A stretch of DNA of 64,000 nt from Cryptomeria japonica (Eukaryota > Streptophyta > Pinopsida > Cupressales > Cupressaceae): positions 62,368,614 to 62,432,613 of the forward strand of contig NC_081408.1 in NCBI RefSeq assembly GCF_030272615.1. The letters are read 5' to 3'. Shown here piece by piece: positions 33,556 through 46,288 of the stretch. How positions within the stretch are numbered: position 1 is the stretch's first letter; every line of letters starts with the position of its first letter. The position numbers were made by a program, and so were the translations under genes. A model generated the notes under the pieces. It had not been told where the DNA came from. It did not search any database and saw only the letters and a list, made by a program, of their open reading frames with translations.

Positions 33556-36500
33556 TTACAAAACCTTTTGCAAAAATAGTTACAAGTCCTTTTTGACCTT
33601 TGCAACTTCTTCTACTTGCTGTCTGGTTGCAACCTCTTCTAACTATTCAGGAGTGCCCTCTAATTGCTCTACATCCTGGATGGCATATTTTCTTGTCCAT
33701 TCATTGTACAAATCATCAGTTGGCCACGTGAAATTAATCACTTTTGCCTTATCCTTTGTCAACCTTTTCCAGGAATTTCTCATCTTGTTGACTTCTAAAT
33801 TGAGAAAACCATAATGAGATTTGATTTTCTCTATCTCCTAAATTGTCACAACAAAGAAGGAAGCATCATCTAAATCAACAATTCCTTTTATTGTGGCTGA
33901 CAGTTTGGCCTCTAATTCCTGAAGCCACACTTATTTGTACTTTAGTTGATCTGGGCTAAGAAAAACACTTGGGAGCAATTCAAAAACCTATTTAGCATAC
34001 TCTTTTTTGTACAAGTTGATTTTCCTGTCAGCATTGTCCACCCCTTCTACCAATTTTACTAGATCCTTGGTGGTATCACAAGTGGATTTGATGATAGGAT
34101 CGACCCCTGCTTCATCATAAGATGCACAAATAAGCTCCAAGTCCTACTCTCGGGGCTTCCACTTGTCAAAAATAGGTGTCAAAATGGCCTTATCAACATT
34201 AAGCTCATTCCACATATCCAAAATCTTTCTTATATTGTTATATAGCAGTGAGGCACTCATTGTATCTGCAAAACTTGAAATAGTAGCCCTTACTCTTTCC
34301 TCATATTTCTTTGCATACAAGGCCTGAGCCTATTTCAAATTCTCTAACTCTTGAGGAGTGATCTCAATCATTTGGGAGCTAGAAGGTGTTGGAGATGGTT
34401 GGAACTCAATGATGGGGCTGCTAGGTGGAGGTCTTGCCGAAGAAGAGGAGATCATCAGTGTTGAAGACTCACCTTGATGGTACTGTCCTGTCAACTGGCT
34501 TTGCAACTTAGCAATGATGCTATCCTTACCTCTTACCTCATCCTTAGCACTATTATAAGCCTTCAAAATTGTCTCCAACTTGACTTGGAGGTCTGCCTTT
34601 TCCTTAGCTTCCCTTTCTGCTACTGCAACACTAAATTTTGGAGTTTGTAGCACAGTGCTAGCAACTTCTACCATCCCTGTGTTCTGCACTCTCTTCACTG
34701 TCATTCCACTAAGGTAGCTTGACCTTGGGGTATCTTTACTTCCCTTATTCTCATTTCTCTTGAGAGACCACATAAGAAGTGCAACATTATCTTTGCTGAA
34801 AGTAATTCCCTCCATGGGCTTGGTTTCTTTAATCACTACCTCCAGTACTAGGGCATCTGCTATATCCCACTCAGGGAGAATAAGTACTCCAGCTTGTGCC
34901 ACCATATCTCTTCCTTGCTTAGGAGTGATGGACTTAAATTCATCCATCATTTGTTGCTTTATTTCCTCCTCCACTAGAGCTAGATCTTTGTGAGGCTGCT
35001 CACCTTTTCTCTTCTCATATCTTGCATTGTATTTGTCTATATTTTGCTTCCATTCAAACTGCAGAAATGCTTCTGATGTAACAAAATTGTTATCGGCCAA
35101 GAAGTCATCACTGACCTCCTTGATCTCCGGATCCCACTCCTGGCCCTTCAACTCATTGGTAGTGATGTTCATCTCAGCAGCAAGGGGCTCTTCTGACATT
35201 CCCTCTTCTACTTTGTCGTAAGTGTAGGCTATTTCTCTTAAACTGCCTAACTATATTAGTTGCTCAGCTGCTGCCTATTCATCTCCTATGTGAATAGGGG
35301 ATTGGGATGGAGAGTACAAGGGTGTATTAGATTGTACATCTTTTCCTCCTCTTTGCTTCTTTGGGCTCTCTTGGATGTCAATGACATCTTGTATCTTCCT
35401 CTTTCCTTTGGAGGTAGAGGGCTCCCCTATTGTAGGCATCAACACACTATAACTAGATTTCTTATGCAATGTATAGTCACTAGGAGGGATTTCTCTAGTG
35501 GAGGCAGACCTACTTAGAATCATTCTTTCCTTTTCAGGGTTGCTTTTAATCACAACCTCCGTCTTTTCTTTCAGAGTCTACATCACATCCCTAAAGCAAA
35601 CAATTAGGAAATTTATTTTCTCCTCAAAAGGGAAAAAGCTAGACAATGGGTCATATCTGGCATCAAACTGATGTACAGAATCTAAGGCTTTCTTATAAGA
35701 CACCCATTTTTCCTTCCTCAGCTCTTGCTCATCTAAATCAAACTCATTTCTAATGGGGTCCTCAGGAAACTGAAATTGATGCGGTCTACCTCTGGACACT
35801 ACTCTCTTTCTAAACATGCCATTGAAGAAGTCTTCTGGATTGACACACTTGGATATTGCAGTTGACAAATGATAAGGTTTGACAAATTCTTCAAAACAAT
35901 TCCAACCTCCCTTGGTTATTATAAATTGATGGGCTATAGTAACCATAGGGAAAGTAGTCCCTTTACCCCTTCCTGTTAGCTCTGCCTCTTGTACACTACC
36001 AATCTATCTGAGGACTTCTACAATTCCCACTTTGAGAGGGACCTAATAGGGAAACAAGAATGGAGTGCCTCTGAAACCAAAGACTCTGAAAACTATGGAT
36101 ATAGGGTATAGGTAAATATCACCCCAATTATGAACAATCTTTATACTTTCTGCGAATTCTTTTGGTCTTATAAATTCCAAAAGAACCTTGGGGATTCTTG
36201 GGTTTTCTGAGCAAAGGAGATTCCTAATCTTTGATGCAAAATATTTATCAAATTTTAAGAAACTTGCATCATCTCTGTCCCATGACAACACAATACTCCA
36301 TAGTTGCATTGGCATCTTTTCTCCCTCTTTCTCTTTTATGAGGTCTAGTCCACTAGCAAAGTAATCACCACCTTTGAACAAAAATAGATACATGAGGAGT
36401 GAATACCATCTGAAAGGCCTATCCACCTTCCCATTTTTTATTCTTATCAACCCTCCATGGATAGAATCAGTAATGAAAGAAGCATAATCAAATGTTACTA

Positions 36501-37221
36501 CAAGAGAAGGATTCAAAATCTAAGCAATCATTAGCAAGTAGTGATTGGGCATATTTGCTTCAGCATCCTCTCCTAAAATCTGGCAAAGTGACCAATACAT
36601 TCCCTTAGCCCTAAGGGTGAATAGATTCAATGAGAAGGGCTCTTCAGTGTTGGGTCCTACTACTATCAACCCACCTATCTTCACAAAAAATTCCTTAAGA
36701 GGCCCATTTCTAAGGTGGTTCCTCTGTGCACTGTATTTTTGAGCTAATGATTTTAAGTTAATGGGTTCTAGAAAATTGGTAAACTCATTAAGCCCAAAAG
36801 CACTTCTGAATTCCTCATTATTGATTTCAATAAGGGCTTTCTGATTTATGTCCCTAATGCTTCTTGTGACTAGATCATAGTTATGTGCAATTTGAGTCAA
36901 TAGCTGCATGTCCATGAATACTCCTGGAACTACCAACTTCCCTACATCTAACTCCCAAATGGTATTCAGAGGTGCTGGAGAATTTCTCATTCTAAATTCA
37001 ACTTTGAATAACCCCAACCCAGATAACCCAACCTGTGGATCTCTCAACCAATTACCTTTATCATACAACCTTTCTCCTATCTTCAAGCGAGGAGCTCTAG
37101 GAACTAATTCTTTCACTTTTGATGCCTGATTACTTGACAACATCAATTGCTCAAGAAAATCATCACAAATGGCCCTCTCTTGATAATTAACTTTCCTAGA
37201 AAATTCTCTCTTAGGTGCCAT
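33556..37221 (-). pseudogene. LTR-encoded ORF, 3' LTR copy, unknown function
   Basis: From ATG 37221 (MAPKREF; an in-frame ATG also lies at 37239) to TAA 33556 is exactly 1,222 codons with no net frameshift, broken only by about a dozen stops. The N-terminal half (about residues 1-540) looks globular (ELVPRAPRLKIGERLYDKGN, FRSAFGLNEFTNFLEP, FRWYSLLMYLFLFKGGDYF). A basic patch KGKRK..PKKQRGGK follows near 605-622, a possible nuclear signal, then a helical stretch (EAKEKADLQVKLETILK, about 870-910), a Ser/Pro-rich linker (about 925-950) and a helical C-terminal domain. I recognise no enzyme, capsid or zinc motif and no transmembrane segment. It differs from the PMD ORF. Confidence 0.8.
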
Positions 37222-37239
37222 TTTGAAATATGCAAGCAA

Positions 37240-39340
37240 TTAAACTATTACCCCAACTGGTTCTGCGACAAATCAAGACCTTAATTAAAACACCACAAAG
37301 AAATTGCCACACAACAGTACAAGAAAACTTGTTTTTAGCTCAAAGGAATCCGCTCTGCAACTAAATTGACTCGCTCTGTATTTGAAGAAAATAACTTTGT
37401 ATCTTCTCTTCTGCAACAATTCTTTTGAATGATACCTTTAGTCAATCGACAGGAGATCATATATGGTACCCAAGCTCTTAACTGCGATATTGATACTGCA
37501 TGCTTTGGCTATCCCTTCAAAATTGAATTCCTGAGAGAACTCCTGTACATTCTTTCCTTTTGCTCTTTCACTATTTCATGAAGCATAACCTTCAGGCAAT
37601 TTCATTAAATGAAATCATGCCAACCGTTTGATCAAAAGAATCTTGATCAGCCCTTACATTGACTTAACAGTCTTGCCTTCGTGCTAGGCCCCACCTCCTT
37701 TTTTCCATTTCATAGGCTTTATCCTTCAAGCACTTCTCCTTCATGAAGCCATGCTAGATGTTAGATGAAACTCTAACTGCTTGGCATTTAACTCTCACTG
37801 AAACCGTCGACATCTTCATTAATCATGCCTTTCCTTGAATGCTAGTAGTCTTTCGCTATTTCTCGAAGCTTAAACAACTTTCAACTTTAGGCCACAAAAC
37901 AATGTGAAGCGTTGGATCAGATCAGAGATGACTATCCTTTAAGGGAAACCTTTACACTTGCTTTACTTATGCCACCTTTTCATTGGTTACTGGCTACCAC
38001 ATGGCAATCAACCATTAGCTTTAGAAAACCGTTCAAGCCTAGTTCAATGTCAGCCACGTGTCTCTCCCTTTTATCGCCGGTTACACCTTGGTAGGCCCTC
38101 AACTTCTTTTGAAACCACATGTCCATGGACATGTCACCATCTAGCTTGACACCTGGATACCCTCTCTTCTTTTTCTATTTCATGAAGCATATCCTTCGGT
38201 TGGTTCACAGCCATGAAATAATGCTAGCCGTTGGATCAAAACAAAGTTGATCCTCCTTTAACCTCATGCTTTATCTTTCTTTGGGGAAGAAAAACCTTTT
38301 CGCCATTTCGCAGGGCATAAAACATGAGCATTATACCTTTGTGAATTCACGTGGGCCATTAGATTATTTTTGACTTTCTGATTCTTAACAATCTTAACTA
38401 AATCTGGCAGATGTGAGCCGTCTAACTCAACTTCAAACACCTGGCATCTAGTCACTTTCAAAGCTGACATGTCAGTCTTTCATTTGATGAGAGAAAACAC
38501 TAGGTTCCACCACATCCTTGCCACCTATATCTATTTTCCTTTCTTATCCCGTGACATGACTCACCTCTGGGACCCACCTTTTAACCCTTAGACCCACCCT
38601 ACTGACTATTGTGGCCTCTGCCACATGCCACCATCTTACTCGCCCTCTTGACTAGCTAGACCATCTACTTGGAGTGCCATGTCATTTTGCCACTTCGCGA
38701 AAGCTAACTATCGAGCATCTTTATCCTGTGAAACAACACGAACCGTTGGATCAGATTGGATTTGATCACCTTTTAGTCACTTAGAAAATCTTTGCATGTT
38801 GGGTCCCACCAGATGCTTTCACCATTTCATGAAAGGTATTTCACTTGCAACTTCAGGCTGCAAAATAACACCAGCTGTTGGATCTTGGATGATATGAAGC
38901 CATTTTAAACTAGGCCAAATGTGCCATTAGAACACATTTCCTTTTCGCCATTTTGCACATCTTAAACCACGTGCAACTTCTCCTAACAAAATAGCAAAAA
39001 TGATAGATCCACCTGAGAACTATGCACAACTTACTGGGCCTGACAACATTAAGAAGAAAGACATGAGGCATAAATTTTTCGATTAATTCAACAACCGCCT
39101 AGGCAAATGACAAGGGGGGACACGTCCCACGACCCCAAGACCCATTACTCAAGTGGATAAAGTAATGAAGAAATAGAAACTAGAGGGTTTTTGATAAAAC
39201 ATTGAACAATTTAAAATTAAAACCCTAAACCCCTAGGACCTAACATAGAGCTGAAGCAATTGATAGTGTGTCTAATTTAAAATTTGAAAAACTTAGCCAA
39301 TTATGGGAAAGGAAAACCCATTTTTTAAACAATGATAACA
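37240..39340 (-). promoter_or_regulatory. Putative U3 of the giant 3' LTR, with repeated CCGTTGGATC modules
   Basis: No gene is supported. The phrase (C)CGTTGGATCA or a close variant recurs at about 37625, 37911, 38229, 38744 and 38876. It is usually preceded by an ATTTC(A/G)(T/C)GAAGC or ATTTCATGAAA phrase and a CTTCAGGC/CTTTAGGC phrase. Module length varies (about 130-500 bp). The same modules occur in the 5' LTR (51480-52800). Upstream position relative to the ORF suggests regulatory repeats; this is inference. Confidence 0.55.
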
Positions 39341-39740
39341 ACGGCTTTGATTGGGGATGGTTGATCGCAAGGTCAACACAAGAAAACTTAGAAACTCTAG
39401 AGAAAATGACCAAAACACAAACCCAAACAAAACAACAGGAAAGAAACAAAATATATACAAACAAAGGACCTACTATGCATGGACATCAAGAGAAATAATG
39501 TTTTAGGAATTTTCCATGCACTGGAAATTCCTGTATTTCATCATTCACATTCTTCACAAAATATGATTCCTTACCATTTAAGTCACAGACCACAAAAGGG
39601 CCAATCCATAATGATTCAAGTTTTTTGTGCTTTCCCTTATCCTATCCTTTTGCATTCCACTGAAGAACAATGTCATCAATTTGAAACTTCCTTAATGATG
39701 TGCTTTTATCAAAAAGGTATTTGAACTACAATTGGATCTT

Positions 39741-40839
39741 CTAATTTCTTTTATGAGCTAAAGCTCTGAGCTCTTCCACCTCCACAATTTGGATCATTCT
39801 ATTGTCCATAGGTTCAGATAGCTCCATGTCCTCATCTTGCAAGAACTTGTAAATTGGAAGAAGCTTACTCACTGGCAATCTGACTTGAGTACCATAAACT
39901 AGTTCAAAAGGTGACATTCCAATGGCCTTCTTGACTATTATTCTATCTGCCCACAAAGCTAACTTCAATTTTTGATCCCAAGATCTCTTTTTTCTTCCAG
40001 GATTTTCTTGATGATGTTTAAAAGGCTTTTATTGCTAGATTCCTCTTGTCCATTCCCCTGAGGGTGATAAGGTGAAGAGTAAGACATGAGTATTCCATGA
40101 CTGGTACAAAATCCTACAAACTCTTCCAACCTGAAACTCATGGCATTGTCCATTACCAATTTAGCAGGTGTTCCAAACCTAGTTATTACATTATCCATGA
40201 GGAAGTCAATGACAACCTTACTTGTAGCTCTTCTTGTAGGAATAGCTTCTATCCATTTGGTGAAATAGTTAGTGGCTACTATGATCCATCTGTGACCTCT
40301 TCCTAACCTCTCAAAAATCTCTCCAATAAAATCAATGCCCCACTAGACAAAAGGGGCTTCCACTGTGACTGGATTCAGGGGTAAGGCTCCTTCATACTTA
40401 AGCTTGGATGCAAATTTCTGACATGGGTCACATTTCTGAACATATGCATGAGCATCTTTGAATAAGGTAGGCCAAAAGTATCTAGCCCGGATTATCTTAC
40501 CAGTAGTTGTCTTAGCAGAGTAATGACCCCCACATACTCCATCATGCATTTCAGTCAGTACTCGTTTAGCCTCGAATTCATCCAAACATATTAGTAATTC
40601 TCCATCTCTTTTTCTCCATAATAGATCACCTTGAATGAGCACATATTTTGGTGACTTGAGCTTTAGAGTTCCTTTCTGATTATGTGTCATTCCTTCTAAG
40701 AATGTAACATCTCTTAGGAATTGGACTATCTCTGAATACAAAGGTTGCCTTTCAATGCTAGTGACTGAAGCATCTCTGACTTCAACATTATGTATTTCTA
40801 CATTCATAAGATTAGACTCAGTCATGAGCTTAGCCAAAC
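39741..40839 (-). pseudogene. Giant-element integrase, broken
   Basis: Zinc-binding region: MHDGVCGGH..CDPCQKFASK (about 40550-40410). In the core, the first Asp lies in WGIDFIGEI after a TAG (about 40340), the second in VMDNAMSF (about 40150), and Glu in QGNGQEESSNKSL (about 40050). All three acidic residues are present. ELVYGTQVRLPV follows. A frameshift lies near 39968, and the ORF ends at 39741. No chromodomain is visible. Confidence 0.88.
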
Positions 40840-41217
40840 CTAAACCTCTCACCAATTTGGTAATCTTTATCTCCAAGTCAAATTCTTGAATTCTATTAAT
40901 CCATCTGCATCTTTTCCCTATAACCTCAGACTGGGACAAAATATCCTTAACTACAAAATGTGGGACATAGGCAATGATATTTGCATTTACCAAATATGGC
41001 CTAAAGCCTTGATAGCTTTAACTAAAGCATAAGCTTGTTTCTCCATGGTCTCATATTTTAATTCTGCTGCTTGCAAAGACTTGTTGTAGAAAGCTAGGGG
41101 ATGTTCATATCCCTCATTATCCTTTTATAACAATACTGCAACTACTGTATGATATGAAGCAAAAGAAAACAGAGAAAAGGGCTTACTGTAATCAAGAGAT
41201 TTTAACATTGGTGCTTC
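40840..41217 (-). pseudogene. Giant-element Gypsy-type RNase H, broken
   Basis: Follows RT directly. The start reads FSLFSFASYHTVVAVLL, where the first catalytic Asp (usually D-A-S) is absent; YEHPLAFYNKSLQAAELKYETMEKQAYALVKAI follows across a stop and a frame change, then RCRWINRIQEFDLEI. It is degenerate. Confidence 0.82.
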
Positions 41218-42009
41218 CTAAATGGTTTTCTTAATTTCAGCAAAAGCCTTTGAGGCTTCTTGATCCCAACAAAATTTGGTATCCTTCTTGAGCAACTTGA
41301 CAATAGGCTTCACTATCTCTGCAAAGTTTGCAATGAATCTCCTAACAAAATTTACTTTTCCCAGAAAGGATTGAATACCTTTTACATTCTTTGGTTCAGA
41401 CACCTTGTTTATTGCTTCAATTCTTTCAGGGTCTATTCTTACCCCTTCCTTGGAAACAATGTGTCCCAATAGTTTTCCTTCAGTAACTCCAAAATGACAT
41501 TTCTTGGGATTTAGTGACACACCAAATTCCAAGGCTTTATTGAACACCTTTTCCAAATGTCCACAATGATCATCAACCCTCTTAGAAAAATAGGTTAGAT
41601 CATCTTGATAGACCACCACGATGATATTAATGAATTCTTTGAAGGCTACATCCATGGCTCTCTGAAATGTAGCTCCAGCATTTTTCAAACCGGATGACAT
41701 TCTCACATAGACTTATGTCCCCCATGGAGTAGTGAAGGCAATTTTAAACTATTTAGATTCCTTCACTAACACTTGATTATATCCTGAAAAACCATCCATC
41801 ATGAATAAAAGGTCACAACCTGTCACTCTCTGCAGCATGGCTTCCATATTTGGGGAGTAGTAGTTATCTTTCAAAGAAGCCACATTCAAATTTCTAAAAT
41901 CTACACACAATCTTATGTCCCCATTTTTCTTTCTTACTGGGACTAGATTAGAGACCCATGAAGAATGTCTTATAGGTTTAAGAATCCCCCCTTCTCTTAA
42001 TTTAGTCAA
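41218..42009 (-). pseudogene. Giant-element reverse transcriptase, nearly intact
   Basis: Motifs in order on the minus strand: GGILKPIRHSSWVSNLVPV, RLCVDFRNLNVASLKDNY, LLFMMDGFSGYNQV, then RMSSGLKNAGATFQRAMD and VVVYQDDLTYFSK with an intact Y-Q-D-D catalytic box (about 41610). LNPKKCHFGVTEGKLLGHIVS and FLGKVNFVRRFI follow. Only two stops, near 41748 and 41713, interrupt the domain. Confidence 0.92.
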
Positions 42010-42111
42010 CTCTTGCTACATCTTAGTTTCTAATAGGGGATTAATGGGTCTTTGTTTCTGTCTAAAAGGCTTAGCATCTGGAAGTAAAGGAACTTCATGC
42101 TAAAAGAAATC

Positions 42112-42591
42112 TTATCTATATGCCTTTAGGTCTTCATAAGACCAAGAAAAAACATGTTTATATTTCCTCAATAAATTAATAAGGTTAGTCCTGGCATGAG
42201 GGGGTAATTTCTTCCCAATGTATACTAACTTAGGGGATGATTCAGTCTCCAGGTTTACCTCCTCTAGTTCTTCCAACTTGGTGGTAGAATACTGATGTAA
42301 GTGACTATCATTGTAACTAAACATGCTTTCAAGCTCTACCAGCCCTTTAGGTATTTCATTCGTTTCCAACTGGACCAAATCATTTCCAAACATTGTTTCC
42401 CTATTATCCACCACCTCCACCAGTGCATTGCAATCAATCTTCCATCCATCATAATCATCAACACATTGAATGAACCTAAGAATGTCTTCATCATTAGCAA
42501 AAACTTGCCAATTGTACACATTATCAGGAAAAGCAGGCCTAGATTTTATTTCCATAGTGGAAATATCGGTTAGTGTTGCATCATCATTTTT
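42112..42591 (-). pseudogene. Linker between aRNH and RT of the giant element
   Basis: An open frame on the minus strand continues from the aRNH end through an acidic region to KLPPHARTNLINLLRKYKHVFSWSYEDLKAYR, the pre-RT segment usual in Gypsy elements (VFSWS-Y-DL near 42140). It proves that the RNase H segment upstream is joined to RT and not a stray fragment. A stop at 42112 separates it from RT. Confidence 0.78.
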
Positions 42592-42974
42592 CAAGGCAAC
42601 ATTAGCTAGGAAATCTGCCATAATATTCTTTGATCGCTCTATCCAATTAATAGAAAATGCACTAAAAAGCTCAATAACATCCCAAACTACATGTTTATAT
42701 CTCTTTAATCTATCATTCTTGGATGCATATTGGATCTTACCTAAGATACAACCAATTCCGAATCCCCTAACACTGTCAACAACTAAATTCCATGCTTCTT
42801 TGCAACCTCAAGCCCCAACAATAGAGCTTGATACTCTGCAGTATTATTTGTGCACTAGAAGGTCAATAAGAATGAATACTTAAAGGTTATACCTGATGGG
42901 GATATAAAAGGAACCCCTGCTCCAGATCCTTCTTTGAAGCAAGCTCCATCAAAATACATCTGCCATAATCCATA
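42592..42974 (-). pseudogene. Archaeal-type RNase H between protease and RT
   Basis: Minus strand from 42960: YFDGA (first Asp), GSGAGVPFISPSG, then after a stop NNTAEYQALLLGLEVAKKHGI (Glu), a stop, VLGDSELVV (Asp) and, after a frame change, ADFLANVA (last Asp, about 42600). The spacing and all four acidic positions match the aRNH of Tat-1 (30241-30649). Its position before RT is opposite to Tat-1, where aRNH follows RT and Gypsy RNase H. Identification by eye; the frame change and three stops lower certainty. Confidence 0.75.
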
Positions 42975-43634
42975 TTATTGTGCTTCTAATTCGACCACAA
43001 TGGGGTCAGTATTCTTCAATTGGGGTAAAACTGGTTGAAGTCTAAAGTTATCAAGATATACATCAATCATACAATTGAGCATATTAGGGTCTACATTTTC
43101 AATTACCCTAGGAGCATGTGGCTCTTCATACAATTTGACCTGATTTCCATTGATTGGAATGGTGGCATAAGATAAGTCTAGTTGAACATTTCCATCTACT
43201 ACTGCTTCCCATTGCCTAGACAGTAACATACCATAATGAGGCTTGGTATCAGTAACAATAACATCCATTTTATAAGTTGCCTCAGGGAATGCTTCTATTT
43301 TTACCTCAACATCTTTCATTGTACCTATCATAGGTACTTCCCTGTTATCCATAGCATAGCATTTTCCATAGACTATGGTTACTGACAGTCCTAATTCTTT
43401 CATAACACCATAGGGCATTACATTAGAAGAAGCTCCTAAATCTATCATGCAGTTTTTTATCAACCGGTTGTTTACTAACAAAGTAACATAAAAAGGATCT
43501 ACCTGTGAAGGCTCTTGAGTGATAGTGGTTCCAACATAAACCTTTGGGGTTTGGAACTCTTGATCCTTTCCAATTCTAGTTGAACTAGTGGTTAAGACTA
43601 TGTCACTATCAGATATACTAGAAAATAAAGACAA
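42975..43634 (-). pseudogene. Giant-element aspartic protease
   Basis: The open frame contains NRLIKNCMIDLGASSNVMP (about 43470-43420), the retroviral-type protease site. The family form is usually D-S/T-G-A-S, and here the middle residue is Leu. ELGLSV and GMLLSRQWEAV follow, typical of plant Gypsy proteases. The frame is the same as gag's. It ends at a TAA (42975) directly before the aRNH. Confidence 0.85.
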
Positions 43635-43649
43635 AGCTGCATCCCTATG

Positions 43650-46235
43650 TTATTTAATCTTCAGTAATTCCACTAATAGGACAGTGACCTTCATCTGAGT
43701 AAGAGCTTGAGCCATGTCAAATGTGGAACTATTGCTTATTTCAGTACTAGCTCTAACTCTTTCTGCCTTGAGCTGACTTGCCTTTTTCATTGTGGCAACT
43801 CCTTGTATATCACCAGTATTTTTATCATTTGTACTCTTGGGTACATCTTTAACTTGTTCTCTTCTTTCTTGACCAATCTTAGGAACAGTAGTAGCACTAC
43901 TTGCTGCCCCCTTTTGAGTGACCTCTTTTATGAACATGGAACTAGGTTCACCCTGATCAGTGTCTCTCTTAGTGCTCCTCAAGTTATAGTTGTGTTTTGC
44001 TTTGGCAATGGCAGCTTTAGTGAGATTTTTAACTTCTTCCTCACTAGGCCTTCTAAGATGAACTTCTTCATCCTCAATTGTTACCACATTCAATGTAGGA
44101 TGCCAATCTAAGGTTAGTTGTCCTTGAACAAACCTTTCATTATCTAGCACATCACTATATTCACTTTGTACAGAATTTACATACTCCTCATCACTTTCTA
44201 TGATGGTTTCAAACATATTGATGTTAGGCTCAGCTTCTTGTCCCATAGATTCTTCAAGAGCCTGAGCCACTACACACTGATGAGGAGAATGTGGTCCATC
44301 ACAAGCAATACACCGGGGAGTATTTTCTATATTATGGATAGTTTTCCCTTTCAAGGGATCTGGAGTGTCCTAATTTTGAGCAATTTTGGGCTTGTCATTT
44401 TGGGGTTTGCCATCTTTCCAATTGGTATTATATGGCATTTCATGCAATCTAGGGGGTCTATCTTGCCAGTTATAATGAGGTTTATCATTTTTGTTTACCT
44501 TGGCAGTCCGATCCTTCATTGCAATAACCAACTTCTCTATCTTATCTTCCTCTTTAGCGACTTTATTAGGTTGTTGTTTTGGTTCTTGCCATAATCTACC
44601 ATCTGTTCTTCTTCCTAACATCCTGGATGCTTTTCTATTACTTTCTACATTAATGGTAATTCTAAAAGAATCTCTCAAGTTATGCGGATTCTTATCTCTC
44701 AGGATATAGGCCATCTTAGAATCAAATGCATTGTAGTAGGTATTTAAACACATGTTATCATCTAATCTCATCACTTGATACAATCTGTGCATGGCCTTTT
44801 GGAATTTGGCATTGAAGTCAGTGACCATTTCATTATCAGACTTTCTGATGTTATTGAATTCATTGAGCATGAAGCTCACATTAGTCTTATCATCATACTG
44901 CTCTTGGAAACAATTTTTAAAATCCTCCCATGACCCTATGCTATTAACTGGAAGACCTTTGTACCAATCTCTTGCATCATCAACTAGGGATTGGACAAAA
45001 AGTTTCATGATAACATCTTCATCCACTATCTCATAATCGTTTATTAGGTCCCCAAAAGATTTTAGATGTTCCTCAGCACTAATTGCATTGTTCCCAGTAA
45101 ATTTATGGAGTCTGTCTCTTAACTCAGTAGGAATATGATTGGGATATCCTGGGATCCCATGAAAGAACAATTGTCTATATTGTTCTAAATTGATTGGTCT
45201 CCTTTGAAAAGGGGTAATAACATTATTATTTCCCATGGTCATTTTAACTTTTGGAATTGGAGACTGAGATATTTGGGTGTATTGACTATTCATAGGGATT
45301 TGAATCACTGAGGCTATATTAGTAGGCACTGTTGGTTGAATCTTAACCGGGGGAAGGGAAACTTGTTGAGGATCAGACTTACTAAGGTCTTCTAATGGAA
45401 ACGTGATAGGGGGAGCCTTTAAGTAACTATTTTTTCTTTTTACTTCTTGATTTGCCGCTTCCAATTCAGCTTTCTCTAGTTCCATTTGGAGATCCTCTTT
45501 TTCTTTCCTCATTCTTTCCATTTCTCTCTCATGTGCTAACAACCTATGAGAAATCTCTTGTCCAGTTTTAGATTCTATGCCATCATCCACCCATTTCTTT
45601 TCTCCTTTATCCACATTAGTCCTAGGAAGTTGAGAATCACTAAATACTTCCCTGTTTGGTTGGACTACTGACCTATATGCTTTCTTGTCTTTGGGGATCA
45701 GAATTTCTCTGATCACAAGGCCTTCCTCATCACTCTTTTCTTTTTCCTTAGCTAGCACTTCAAGATCAGCTATTTGTCTAAGAAGCCTATCTCTCTCCAT
45801 TAATTTAGCTTTGACTTCCTTCTCCTTATTTGCCTCCTTTTGGGCTCTTAGGGAGATTAGATGGTGAACTCTTTTATTCAAATCTTCAATTTCTTAGGAT
45901 ACTTTATCTTCATCAGGGAAATTTTCCTTAGAATCTGATATGCTGACTTGATCTATGTCAATCAAACCAATGTTTCCATCAATTGTTCTAGGCATAGAGT
46001 GTCTAATTGCATTTGAACTAGTCTTATCTCTTGCAGAGACACTAGCATGGGATAAGTCTTGATTTAAAACATGTACATTATCAATATTTCCAAACAATCC
46101 AGAATGGAAACCTAATACATCTTGTTCAGAATCTCTGGAAGAGGAATTAGACTTTGCATAAGTAGGTCGATCAGGCATCTTACCAATATTATTATTCTTT
46201 TTTACCCAAGCAACATTTGATGGCTCGTGTAACAC
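43650..46235 (-). pseudogene. Giant-element gag, broken by in-frame stops
   Basis: One frame runs from ATG 46235 through gag into protease (to 42975) with stops only near 45894, 44370 and 43650. The N-terminal part is polar and charged with a helical stretch (KEKEVKAKLMERDRLLRQIADLE). The capsid-like gag domain has GYPNHIPTELRDRLHKF, DARDWYKGLP, SWEDFKNCFQEQY and NEFNNIRKSDNEMVTDF (about 45170-44820). The C-terminal part has a CCHC-like knuckle, RCIACDGPHSPHQC (about 44320), with three rather than four residues before His. Gag packages the genomic RNA. Confidence 0.88.
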
Positions 46236-46288
46236 TCATCTCTCACTGGCCTCTTCGTGACTACTATGGAAAATCCTCTTGCAAAGTT

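Larger units (their letters stand above)
32642..39340 (-). repeat. Giant 3' LTR (6,699 bp)
   Basis: Plus-strand ends are TGTTGTC and GATAACA. On the minus strand: about 2.1 kb before the ORF (39340-37222, the likely U3), the ORF (37221-33556), then about 0.9 kb (33555-32642). It aligns over its whole length with 46549-53250. Confidence 0.93.

Noticed and set aside
34760-34993. Plus-strand ORF found in both giant LTRs (also 48670-48903)
   Set aside because: It is conserved only because it lies opposite the long minus-strand ORF; its composition is that of a reverse-frame shadow.
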